A stretch of DNA of 64,000 bases from a bacterium (GTDB lineage Bacteria; Armatimonadota; Zipacnadia; Zipacnadales; UBA11051). This document shows, in pieces, positions 18,165 to 25,134 of the stretch. The notes below the pieces were generated by a model, which was not told the DNA's origin, did not search any database, and saw nothing but the letters and a program-made list of their open reading frames with translations. The number at the start of each line of letters is the position of its first letter. Positions within the stretch are counted from its first letter, which is position 1. Location: assembly GCA_021372615.1 (NCBI GenBank), contig JAJFUB010000132.1, forward strand, positions 1 through 64,000, in the 5' to 3' direction. The position numbers and the translations under genes are program-made.

Positions 18165-18380
18165 CTACTCGTTGTTGCGCGACTGGGGCCCCAGCACCGA
18201 GACGGCGCTCTTGTAGACCAGCAACTCGACGCCGCCGATGTCCAGAATCAGGGTGAAGGCGTCACAGGACTTGATGAGCCCGCGCAGGTCCTTGCCATTG
18301 ACCAGCAGCACGCGCACGGGTGTCCGGCTTGTAATGAGCTTCTTGAGGTACTCGTCTTGGATGCTGGCCTTGCCCGACAT
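18165..18380 (-). CDS. hfq: RNA chaperone Hfq (variant Sm2 motif)
   Basis: The 71-residue protein has the Hfq Sm fold pattern: IQDEYLKKL with Gln8 and Asp9, VLLVNGKDLRGLIKSCDAF (Sm1) and LLVYKSAVSVL (Sm2). Hfq hexamers bind U-rich ends of small RNAs on the proximal face and A-rich tracts on the distal face. The usual YKHA is YKSA here (Ser58 replaces the His that contacts uridine), which may alter RNA binding. The C-terminal tail is very short. The start overlaps the miaA stop by one base (TAATG), the classic miaA-hfq coupling. Confidence 0.9.
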   Translation of the reverse strand: MSGKASIQDEYLKKLITSRTPVRVLLVNGKDLRGLIKSCDAFTLILDIGGVELLVYKSAVSVLGPQSRNNE

Positions 18381-19324
18381 TACGCCTCACCTGCCCCAGG
18401 GAGATGCTGTTCAATCATGCGCACGGCCGCGTCAAAGCCCTCAGAGTCCGCCCATTCCAGCCACGTCATCGTCTCACGTCGAAACCACGTCAGTTGGCGC
18501 TTGGCATAGCGCCGGGTATCGCGCTTGATCTGGGCTACGACCTCCGCCCAGTCTCCGCCCGTTTCCAGGAAGGCCAACAGGTGCCGGTAGCCGATGGCCT
18601 GCATGGCCTGGTGGGCCGTCGTCACGCCCGCCTCCCGCAGGTGCTCGACCTCCCGCAGCCACCCGGCAGCCAACATCTGGTCCACGCGAGCCTCGATGCG
18701 CGCGTACAGCACCGCCCGCGGGGATGTCAGGGCGAAAGTGGCGGCATTATAGTGGACTTTGGCCGCGTCGTCAACGCGAGCCAGGGCCGCCAGAGGCTCT
18801 CCAGTGTGCTCGTAGACCTCCAGCGCCCGGATGATCCGCTTGCGGTCACCGGCCCCCAGTCGGGCGACCGTCTGCGGGTCCACCTGCCGCAGACGCTCCC
18901 GCAGCGAGCCGAGCCCGTGCGCGTCGGCCTCCTGCTCCAGGCGCTGCCGGATCTCCTGCGTCTCCGGCGTCCCCCCCGGGGGGAAGCTCAGCCCGCCCAA
19001 GACCGCCCGGATGTAGAGGCCTGTCCCCCCACATAGGATCGGTAGCTTGCCGCGCGCATGGATGTCGGCAATGGCCGCAGCAGCCTCACGCTGGAAGTCC
19101 GCCACCGTGTACGGCGTGCGCGGGTCGGCGACGTCTACCAGGTGGAAGCGCGCCCGGGCGTGGTCGGCGGCCGTAGGCTTCGCCGTGCCGACGCCAAACT
19201 CCTGGTATATCTGCATTGAGTCTGCGGAAACGACCTCCCCGCCATGCCGCTCGGCGAGGCGCACTGCGGCCTCGGTCTTGCCGGTGGCGGTCGGGCCGCC
19301 GATGACGAGCAGGGGGATGGGCAT
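18380..19324 (-). CDS. miaA: tRNA dimethylallyltransferase MiaA
   Basis: The 314-residue enzyme transfers dimethylallyl to A37 of tRNAs reading UNN codons. The P-loop GGPTATGKTEAAVRLA lies at the very N-terminus, followed by EVVSADSMQIYQE, the FHLVDVADP segment, and PILCGGTGLYIRAVL, all typical. Length is normal. It is the first gene of miaA-hfq. Upstream there is a long non-coding region with a plus-strand terminator, so its own promoter should lie between 19330 and 19440. I see no strong box there. Confidence 0.97.
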   Translation of the reverse strand: MPIPLLVIGGPTATGKTEAAVRLAERHGGEVVSADSMQIYQEFGVGTAKPTAADHARARFHLVDVADPRTPYTVADFQREAAAAIADIHARGKLPILCGGTGLYIRAVLGGLSFPPGGTPETQEIRQRLEQEADAHGLGSLRERLRQVDPQTVARLGAGDRKRIIRALEVYEHTGEPLAALARVDDAAKVHYNAATFALTSPRAVLYARIEARVDQMLAAGWLREVEHLREAGVTTAHQAMQAIGYRHLLAFLETGGDWAEVVAQIKRDTRRYAKRQLTWFRRETMTWLEWADSEGFDAAVRMIEQHLPGAGEA

Positions 19325-19441
19325 GGTCTGATTATAGGGCGGCGAACGGCCTTGTCCAGCCTCAAGGACCCGTCAAGTCGCCTTGCGGAAAACCTGAAGA
19401 AAAATAACCAAGCTACATGTTTGGGCTCTGTCGCTACCGGG

Positions 19442-19522
19442 TATAGTAGACGCAGAAACCCTCCCTTTGACGCGCTGAGCGCGGCAGGCGATACCCGGAT
19501 AAGCCTGCCGCGCTCAGTTTTT
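19442..19522 (+). ncRNA. Candidate small RNA gene next to hfq
   Basis: TATAGT at 19442-19447 could be a -10 box (the -35 is weak, TTGGGC at 15-base spacing). About 28 bases further starts a perfect 15-bp stem, CTGAGCGCGGCAGGC (19475-19489) with GCCTGCCGCGCTCAG (19503-19517), followed by TTTTT. This is a textbook intrinsic terminator, yet no plus-strand gene precedes it. The simplest reading is a transcript of about 70 bases starting near 19454. No known RNA family is recognised. Confidence 0.5.
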
Positions 19523-19572
19523 GTGCCCCGGTGTCCCCACTGTCGGAACCTTCCCGGCGTCGCCTGGTGTTA

Positions 19573-19601
19573 TTGACCGCGAACTGGACGGCTAGTATAC
19601 T
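19573..19601 (+). promoter_or_regulatory. Promoter of the ABC/GldG operon
   Basis: TTGACC (19573-19578), exactly 17 bases, TATACT (19596-19601). Both boxes match the sigma70 consensus at five of six positions. Transcription would start near 19608. Confidence 0.8.
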
Positions 19602-19643
19602 GGCGCTGCCTTCCGAGGTCGTCGCATCGTGTCACGCATCGGG

Positions 19644-19712
19644 TCCCCCGCCGGGTGGGGGAGGCGGTGTGTTTTGTTTCTCGTGTCGGGCGCTGGTCGT
19701 AGGCGAGCGCCC
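19644..19712 (+). promoter_or_regulatory. Structured leader of the ABC operon
   Basis: The leader has a hairpin TCCCCC/GGGGGA (19644-19662) followed by a T-rich GTGTTTTGTTT stretch, then a second hairpin GGGCGCT/AGCGCCC (19688-19712). The first could act as an early terminator. No riboswitch class is recognised. Confidence 0.4.
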
Positions 19713-19795
19713 ACTCCCTGATCCCAATTGTTCCCGGCCATCTCCCGCCATCCGTGTGCAGGATGGGGTCACACCCGCTTGTCGGAGGTCAGAAT

Positions 19796-20734
19796 ATGAT
19801 TGAGGTACAGGGCCTGACCAAGTACTACGGCCCACATCCGGCGATCATGGATGTTTCGTTCCAGGTGGAGGCAGGTGAGGTCGTAGCCTTCCTGGGGCCC
19901 AACGGCGCCGGCAAGACGACGTGCATGCGCATCCTCACCGGCTTCATGCCGGCCAATGCCGGCACGGCGACCATCGCCGGGTTCGACATCCATGAGCAGT
20001 CGCTGGACGCGCGCCGCCAGATCGGCTACCTGCCCGAGCACACCGCGCTCTACCGCGACATGCGGGTGCGGCAGTACCTGCGCTACATGGGACAGCTCGC
20101 CGGCATGGGCTCCGCGCAGGTCAAGGACCGCATGGACAATGTCATGACCCGCTGCGGTCTGGCGGAGCGGGCCGACCAGATCATCGGCACCCTCTCGCGG
20201 GGCTACCGCCAGCGCGTCGGCATCGCCCAGGCGATGCTCCACGATCCCCAGGTGCTCATCCTCGACGAGCCGACCATCGGGCTGGACCCCAACCAGATCC
20301 GCGAGGTCCGCAGCCTCATCAAGAGCCTGGCCGGCGACCACACAGTCATGCTCTCCACCCACATCCTCCCCGAGGCCCAGGCGACCTGCGAGCGGGTCAT
20401 CATCATCAACCAGGGCAAGATCGTCGCCACCGACACCACCTCGGCCCTGACCCACCGGGTCAAGGACGCCGAGACCATGATGTTCCGGGTGGCCCAGGAC
20501 GACGGGGCCATTCCCGCGGCGCTGCGCGCCCTCCAGAACGTCCACGCGGTGCGGGCGGTCCGGGGCGACAAGGGTGCGTACCAGGTGGAGACTTCCGTGG
20601 GCTGCGACTGCCGCCCGGAGGTGGCGCGCGCCATCGTCGAGGGCGGCTGGGGTCTGCTGGAACTGCGCCCGCTGGAGATGAGCCTGGAGGAAGTATTCGT
20701 CGAACTCACCACCGAAGATGAGGAGGTTGGCTAG
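19796..20734 (+). CDS. ABC transporter ATP-binding protein (ABC-2 exporter type)
   Basis: The ATG at 19796 follows GGAGG by seven bases. The 312-residue ATPase has Walker A GPNGAGKTT, signature LSRGYRQRVGIAQAM, Walker B VLILDEPTIGLDP and the switch His in LSTHILPEA. The C-terminal part, with a final LEEVFVELTTE, is typical of ABC-2/GldA-like exporters. It powers the permease encoded one base downstream. Together with the following GldG-like and DUF4340 proteins this forms a widespread four-gene operon linked in Bacteroidota to gliding, but found far more widely. The exported substrate is unknown. Confidence 0.93.
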   Translation: MIEVQGLTKYYGPHPAIMDVSFQVEAGEVVAFLGPNGAGKTTCMRILTGFMPANAGTATIAGFDIHEQSLDARRQIGYLPEHTALYRDMRVRQYLRYMGQLAGMGSAQVKDRMDNVMTRCGLAERADQIIGTLSRGYRQRVGIAQAMLHDPQVLILDEPTIGLDPNQIREVRSLIKSLAGDHTVMLSTHILPEAQATCERVIIINQGKIVATDTTSALTHRVKDAETMMFRVAQDDGAIPAALRALQNVHAVRAVRGDKGAYQVETSVGCDCRPEVARAIVEGGWGLLELRPLEMSLEEVFVELTTEDEEVG

Positions 20735-20735
20735 G

Positions 20736-21449
20736 ATGCGCAACGTCCTGACCATCGCCCGGCGCGAGATGATGGGCTACTTCACTTCCCCCATGGCCTA
20801 TGCGGCCATGCTGTTCTTCCTGGGCGTCTGCGGTCTGATCTTCGTGCTCAGCACCTCGCAGTCCGGCGCCAAGGCCGACATGACCGGCATGTTCCACAGC
20901 ATGGTGTTCCTGAGCCTGCTCATGTGCCCGGTCATCACCATGGGCCTGCTCGCGCAGGAGACGAACTCGGGCACCTACGAACTGCTGATGACCCGCCCGG
21001 TGCACGACGCCGAGGTCGTGGTGGGCAAGTTCCTCGGCGCGTTCGGGCTCTACCTGGCCATCATCGTGGTCAGCCTCGAGTTCCCGCTCATCTTCGAGGG
21101 CTTCGGCTCGCCCGACTGGGGCCAGACCCTCTGCGGCTATGTGGGCATCATCCTGGCCGGCATGGCCTTCCTGGCCGTCGGGGTGTTCACCAGCTCCCTG
21201 ACCTCCAACCAGATCGCCGCGTGGCTCATGGGCCTGATCCTGCTGCTGTTCTTCTGGCTGATCGGCTGGATCGGCTATGGCGGCAGCGGCCTGCTGGGCG
21301 ATGTGGCCAAGTCGCTGTCGTCGTACGAGAACTTCGGCGACCTGGAGAAGGGTGTCATCTCCAGCAAGAACATCGTGTACTTCGTGACCCTGATCGGCTT
21401 CTTCCTGTTCCTGGCGACGCGCTCGCTGGAGAGTCGGCGGACGGTCTAG
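20736..21449 (+). CDS. ABC-2 type permease (GldF-like)
   Basis: The 237-residue integral membrane protein has about six helices and the GLLAQETNSGTYELLMTRPV segment, which matches the coupling-helix pattern of ABC-2 permeases near ELRSGTIE. The ATG at 20736 lies nine bases after GGAGG and one base after the ATPase stop. It would form the membrane channel of the exporter. A G6/C6 hairpin after its stop may lower expression of the next genes. Confidence 0.9.
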   Translation: MRNVLTIARREMMGYFTSPMAYAAMLFFLGVCGLIFVLSTSQSGAKADMTGMFHSMVFLSLLMCPVITMGLLAQETNSGTYELLMTRPVHDAEVVVGKFLGAFGLYLAIIVVSLEFPLIFEGFGSPDWGQTLCGYVGIILAGMAFLAVGVFTSSLTSNQIAAWLMGLILLLFFWLIGWIGYGGSGLLGDVAKSLSSYENFGDLEKGVISSKNIVYFVTLIGFFLFLATRSLESRRTV

Positions 21450-21454
21450 CGCTT

Positions 21455-21471
21455 CGGGGGGACACCCCCCG
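21455..21471 (+). other. Intercistronic hairpin
   Basis: CGGGGGG-ACA-CCCCCCG directly after the permease stop and 41 bases before the GldG-like gene. There is no T-run. It may act in mRNA stability or partial polarity within the operon. Confidence 0.45.
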
Positions 21472-21511
21472 CCGGCACACTGCAACCGCATATTTGGGTA
21501 GGTGAAACATA

Positions 21512-23194
21512 ATGGCAGAATCGCGGGAAGAGCAACACTCCGCCAAGCGTGACCCGCGCCTGATGGCGCTGCCCAGCGAGGCGATGACGGTAGTGGCCTT
21601 CTATGGCCGCATGGCCGGATGGGCCGGCAGCGTGCTCCTTCTGGCCGCGCTGTTCATGGCGATGATCGCCAAGACGCTCAATCGCATGCCGATCAAGGTC
21701 GTCGGCATCCTGGCGTTGCTGTGCATCGCCTTCTGGGTCTACAGCAACATCCACCAACTCGTGGTCGCCGTCCGCACGCGCGGGGTCCAGAGCGCGCTGA
21801 ACTCCGCCTTGTTCAGCGTGTTCATCCTCGCGATCCTCGTGGTGCTCAACTACATCGGTCTGCGCCACGAGGTCTTCCGGGCGGACCTGACCAAGAGCAA
21901 GCAGTACTCGCTCTCCGAACAGACCATCAAGATCGTCAAGGGCCTGGACAAGAAGGTCACCATCACGGCCTTCATCTCCCAGGAGCAATACAACTCCGAC
22001 AAGCTGCGCCGGCTGCTGCACATGTACGAGATCGCCGGCGGCAGCAAGCTCGGCGTCAAGGTCTATGACTTCAAGACCGACATTGACAAGGCCCAGGAGT
22101 ATGGGGCCCGGTTCGATGGCACGATGTACATTGAGTCGGGGGAAGAGGGCTCCAAGCGCAAGGAAGAGATCCAGGGCGGCACCGAGGAGCAGATCACCAG
22201 CGCCATCCTCGCCGCCACCACCGGCCAGAAGACCCGCATCTGTCTGCTGACCGGTCACGGTGAAATCGGCGTGGAGGGCGGCGGACCGGACAAGCCCTCC
22301 CTGGGCATGCTCAAGAGCATCCTGCAGAACCAGCAGTACCAACTGGACAGCCTGAACCTGTTCACCCAGGCCAAGCCGCAGGTACCCACGGACTGCAAAC
22401 TGCTGATCATCGCTGGCGCCAAGTACGCCCCCACCGCCAAGGAGATGACCGCCATCAACCAGTACCTGGACCAGGGCGGCAACCTCTGGCTGCTGCTGGA
22501 GCCGCCGCCGGCCCCGGACTTCGCCGACCTGCTCAAGGCCCATGGCGTGACCCCGCTCGCCGGCGTCGTGACCGACACGGACCCGTACAGCAGCGCCGAG
22601 GGCAACCCGACCATCCTGGCCGCACACCCGCAGGAGCATGACACCACCGGCCCGCTGCAGACCGTCGTGCTGCCCACCTCCATTGCCTTCGACGTGCAGG
22701 AGAGCGCGCCGCCGCCGTCCATGCCCGGTGCGCCCCCGCCGCCGTCCAATGACAAGGCCAAGGCCATCCTGAAGACCAGCGATGTGGCCAGCGTCAAGGG
22801 CATCAGCGGGCGCCGCGGTCCCTTCGCCGTCGCGGTGGCCGTGGACGAGAGCCCGGCTCCGCCCCAGCAGATGCCCGGCCAGGAGCCGCAGGAACAGTCA
22901 CCGGCCGAGCGCAAGGCGCGCCTCCTGGTCGTCGGTGACTCCGACTTCATCACCGACACATTCCTGCCGAACCTCGGCGGCCTGAGCCGACAGAACCTGG
23001 CGTTCGCCTCCATGTCGGTCAACTGGCTGGTCAAGAACGAGAAGCTCGTCAGCATCCCGGCGAAGGAGCCCGACGACAAGCCCTACAGCGTCACGGACGC
23101 CCAGCGCCGCTTCACCTGGGTGCTCACCGCCGGGATCGTTCCGTTGCTTATCATCATCGCCGGCGTGTTCGTCTGGTGGCGCAGGAGGGTCTAG
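21512..23194 (+). CDS. GldG family protein (ABC-associated auxiliary protein)
   Basis: The 560-residue protein matches the GldG/ABC_transp_aux layout. It has N-terminal helices (about 30-120), a large extracytoplasmic domain starting with DLTKSKQYSLSEQT, the ICLLTGHGE segment and the LDQGGNLWLLLEP segment, and a final helix before the basic end WWRRRV. A Pro/Gln-rich insert lies near residues 395-415 and again near 450-470. The family accompanies ABC-2 exporters; it probably forms the periplasmic partner. Its molecular role is not well established. Confidence 0.88.
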   Translation: MAESREEQHSAKRDPRLMALPSEAMTVVAFYGRMAGWAGSVLLLAALFMAMIAKTLNRMPIKVVGILALLCIAFWVYSNIHQLVVAVRTRGVQSALNSALFSVFILAILVVLNYIGLRHEVFRADLTKSKQYSLSEQTIKIVKGLDKKVTITAFISQEQYNSDKLRRLLHMYEIAGGSKLGVKVYDFKTDIDKAQEYGARFDGTMYIESGEEGSKRKEEIQGGTEEQITSAILAATTGQKTRICLLTGHGEIGVEGGGPDKPSLGMLKSILQNQQYQLDSLNLFTQAKPQVPTDCKLLIIAGAKYAPTAKEMTAINQYLDQGGNLWLLLEPPPAPDFADLLKAHGVTPLAGVVTDTDPYSSAEGNPTILAAHPQEHDTTGPLQTVVLPTSIAFDVQESAPPPSMPGAPPPPSNDKAKAILKTSDVASVKGISGRRGPFAVAVAVDESPAPPQQMPGQEPQEQSPAERKARLLVVGDSDFITDTFLPNLGGLSRQNLAFASMSVNWLVKNEKLVSIPAKEPDDKPYSVTDAQRRFTWVLTAGIVPLLIIIAGVFVWWRRRV

Positions 23195-23200
23195 CGGATC

Positions 23201-24676
23201 ATGAAGAATGCCAAACGCCTCATCGCCGCCGCTGCCGTCCTGGTCGTCCTGCTGGCCTGGGTGCTGGTCAAGGACCGTGGCCGGGTAGCGGAAAAGGAAG
23301 AGGTCTTCAAGCTCAAGACCGAGCAGGTCAGTGCCCTGCAGGTCAAGACCGACACGCTGTCGCTGATGCTCCGCAAGGAGGGCGACCAGTGGGTGCTGGC
23401 TGAGCCGGTCAAGGGCTGGGCGGACAAGGACGCCGCCGAGCGCGCCGTCAACGCCATGGCCCGCCTCAAGCCGACCGGCAGCCGCGCCAAGGATGTCAAC
23501 CTGGACGACGACAAGTGGGGTCTGAAGAAGCCCAAGCTGACCGCGACCATCACCTATGATGGCAACCGGACGGCCACGTTGTACCTGGGCAACCAGACGC
23601 TGGACAGCTCGGAGTACTTCGGCCGCATCGAGGGACGCAACAAGCTGTACTTCATCCCCACCAGCATCTACAGTGACCTGACGCAGGCCGTGGACGCGCT
23701 GCGCGACAAGTCCCTGGTGCACGTGAAGAAGGAAGACATCAAGTCGCTGACCCTCCAGTACCCTGACCGGGTGCTGGCAGTCGAGAAGGGCGGCACGGCC
23801 GAGGAGCCCCAGTGGTCCCTGACCCAGCCGTACCAGGCCAAGGCCGACGAGTGGGCCGCCAAGACGGTCGCCGAGAAGCTGGCGGACCTGAAGGCCGACG
23901 GCTTCGCCCCCGACACGCCGGCTGCGGGCAAGGACTACGGCTTCGCCAAGCCCATGCTCAAGGCGACGCTCACCACCCGCGACGGCAAGCAGTTCGTCGT
24001 GACCTTCGGCGCCAAGGGGCAGGAGATCGCCCCGCCGGGCGCCGAGAGCGCCCCGGGTTCCGTGCCGGGCCCCAAGGGCGTCGTCTACGCCCAGGTGGAG
24101 GGCCGGCCGGAAGTCCTGTTCGTCGCCGACAGCAACATGAGCGACCTGCAGAAGACCGACATGGACCTGCGCGACAAGCGTCTGCTGGACTTCAAGAAGG
24201 AGCAGGTGCGCGAGATCAAGGTGGAGCGCAAGCAAGGCGTCTCCTTCACCGTCGAGCGCAGCGGTCCGGATACCTGGCGCATCTCCGCGCCGAGCCCGGG
24301 CAAGGCCAACAAGACCAAGGTGGACGACCTGCTGTGGGACCTCACCGAACTGGAAGCCAAGGAGTTCCTCGGCGAACAGCAGGACCTCAAGCCCTACGGT
24401 CTGGCCGTCTCGGACATCATCTACACAGTGACCGTTGCGGGTCGCAGTGAGCCCATCAGGATCTACATCGGCTACCAGAAGGTGGATGGCGTCTACTACT
24501 GCCGGACCTCGCTGAGCAACCAGGTGTATGCCATCGGCGAGATGCCGGTCGTGGACCTGCCCAAGTCCCTGAACGACCTCAAGGACACCACGCCCGCCGC
24601 CACCGCAGCCCCGGCTCCCGCGCCGGCGCCCACGGTGCCGGCGACACCTGCGCCGCCGCCGGGCGGCGCGCAGTAG
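23201..24676 (+). CDS. DUF4340 domain protein
   Basis: The 491-residue protein has one N-terminal helix (residues 5-24). A repeated beta-rich unit follows, in which WVLAEPVKGWADKDAAERAV and WSLTQPYQAKADEWAAKTV mark successive copies, as in DUF4340. The C-terminus is Ala/Pro-rich (about 465-491). It is anchored in the inner membrane with the bulk outside. It is the last gene of the ABC/GldG operon and ends 23 bases before a strong terminator. Function is unknown; constant neighbourhood with GldG suggests a shared complex. Confidence 0.88.
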   Translation: MKNAKRLIAAAAVLVVLLAWVLVKDRGRVAEKEEVFKLKTEQVSALQVKTDTLSLMLRKEGDQWVLAEPVKGWADKDAAERAVNAMARLKPTGSRAKDVNLDDDKWGLKKPKLTATITYDGNRTATLYLGNQTLDSSEYFGRIEGRNKLYFIPTSIYSDLTQAVDALRDKSLVHVKKEDIKSLTLQYPDRVLAVEKGGTAEEPQWSLTQPYQAKADEWAAKTVAEKLADLKADGFAPDTPAAGKDYGFAKPMLKATLTTRDGKQFVVTFGAKGQEIAPPGAESAPGSVPGPKGVVYAQVEGRPEVLFVADSNMSDLQKTDMDLRDKRLLDFKKEQVREIKVERKQGVSFTVERSGPDTWRISAPSPGKANKTKVDDLLWDLTELEAKEFLGEQQDLKPYGLAVSDIIYTVTVAGRSEPIRIYIGYQKVDGVYYCRTSLSNQVYAIGEMPVVDLPKSLNDLKDTTPAATAAPAPAPAPTVPATPAPPPGGAQ

Positions 24677-24699
24677 CCCTACGGCAAGCGCCTCAGCGA

Positions 24700-24731
24700 C
24701 CCCGGCAGGCTCTGCCGGGGTTGCTGCTTTT
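24700..24731 (+). terminator. Terminator of the ABC/GldG operon
   Basis: CCCCGGCAG (24700-24708) pairs perfectly with CTGCCGGGG (24712-24720) over GCT, then TTGCTGCTTTT. Confidence 0.9.
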
Positions 24732-24764
24732 CCGGGGCACAAGGATGCATGGTGGTGCAGAATG

Positions 24765-24773
24765 TGCTATAAT
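24765..24773 (+). promoter_or_regulatory. Extended -10 promoter
   Basis: TGCTATAAT is an extended -10 element with a perfect TATAAT. No good -35 is seen. Transcription near 24780 would give a leader of about 34 bases for the HTH gene. Confidence 0.55.
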
Positions 24774-24813
24774 CAGGGCACAAGACTGCATGACAGGACG
24801 GATAGTGGTCTAT

Positions 24814-25014
24814 ATGGCGCACGACGTGATGACAGCCGACCAGGCCGCGGAGTTCCTGCAGACGAGCCGTGACACGCTGCTGCGCAAGGCCCGGCGGGGC
24901 GAGCTACCCGCGGCCAAGCTGGGCCGCGAGTGGCGCTTCCGCCGCGCCGACCTGGAGGCGTGGCTGATCGAGGGCGGGGACGCGCTACGAGGTCGTGGGG
25001 CAGACGAAGACTGA
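24814..25014 (+). CDS. Excisionase-type helix-turn-helix protein
   Basis: The 66-residue product from the ATG at 24814 has the winged-helix pattern of the excisionase/MerR-like family (TIGR01764): MTADQAAEFLQTSRDTLLRKARRGELPAAKLGREWRF in several conserved blocks, then RADLEAWL. Such small proteins bind DNA and can act in excision or as stand-alone regulators. No integrase or prophage gene is nearby, so a regulatory role is likelier. Starts at 24721 or 24790 in the same frame are possible but would lie upstream of, or close to, the predicted transcript start. Confidence 0.75.
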   Translation: MAHDVMTADQAAEFLQTSRDTLLRKARRGELPAAKLGREWRFRRADLEAWLIEGGDALRGRGADED

Positions 25015-25065
25015 GCTAGGGTTGGCCGGGCCAGTGGCTAACCGCGCGCGGCGGACCCGGTTCGC

Positions 25066-25094
25066 TTGACTCATCTCCCCCGTTCCAATATCCT
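25066..25094 (+). promoter_or_regulatory. Promoter of the radical SAM/RNase G block
   Basis: TTGACT (25066-25071), 17 bases, TATCCT (25089-25094). The start of transcription would be near 25101, within a small hairpin. Confidence 0.6.
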
Positions 25095-25096
25095 AT

Positions 25097-25118
25097 CCGC
25101 AGGCCGCTTTCCCTGCGG
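25097..25118 (+). other. Hairpin near transcript start
   Basis: CCGCAGG (25097-25103) pairs with CCTGCGG (25112-25118), followed by TCTTGTGT. It could end the HTH transcript or protect the 5' end of the next mRNA. Confidence 0.4.
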
Positions 25119-25134
25119 TCTTGTGTAGAGGTGT

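Larger units (their letters stand above)
19325..19795. other. Long intergenic region with RNA signals
   Basis: This is the largest gene-free stretch. It holds, left to right: the miaA upstream region, a candidate small RNA with its own promoter and terminator (19442-19522), the promoter of the ABC operon (19573-19601), and a structured leader of about 190 bases. I see no credible ORF in it. Confidence 0.7.

Noticed and set aside
24814-25014. Prophage or integrative element marked by the excisionase-like gene
   Set aside because: No integrase, attachment repeats, phage genes or tRNA border is visible. The protein type also occurs as a plain regulator.
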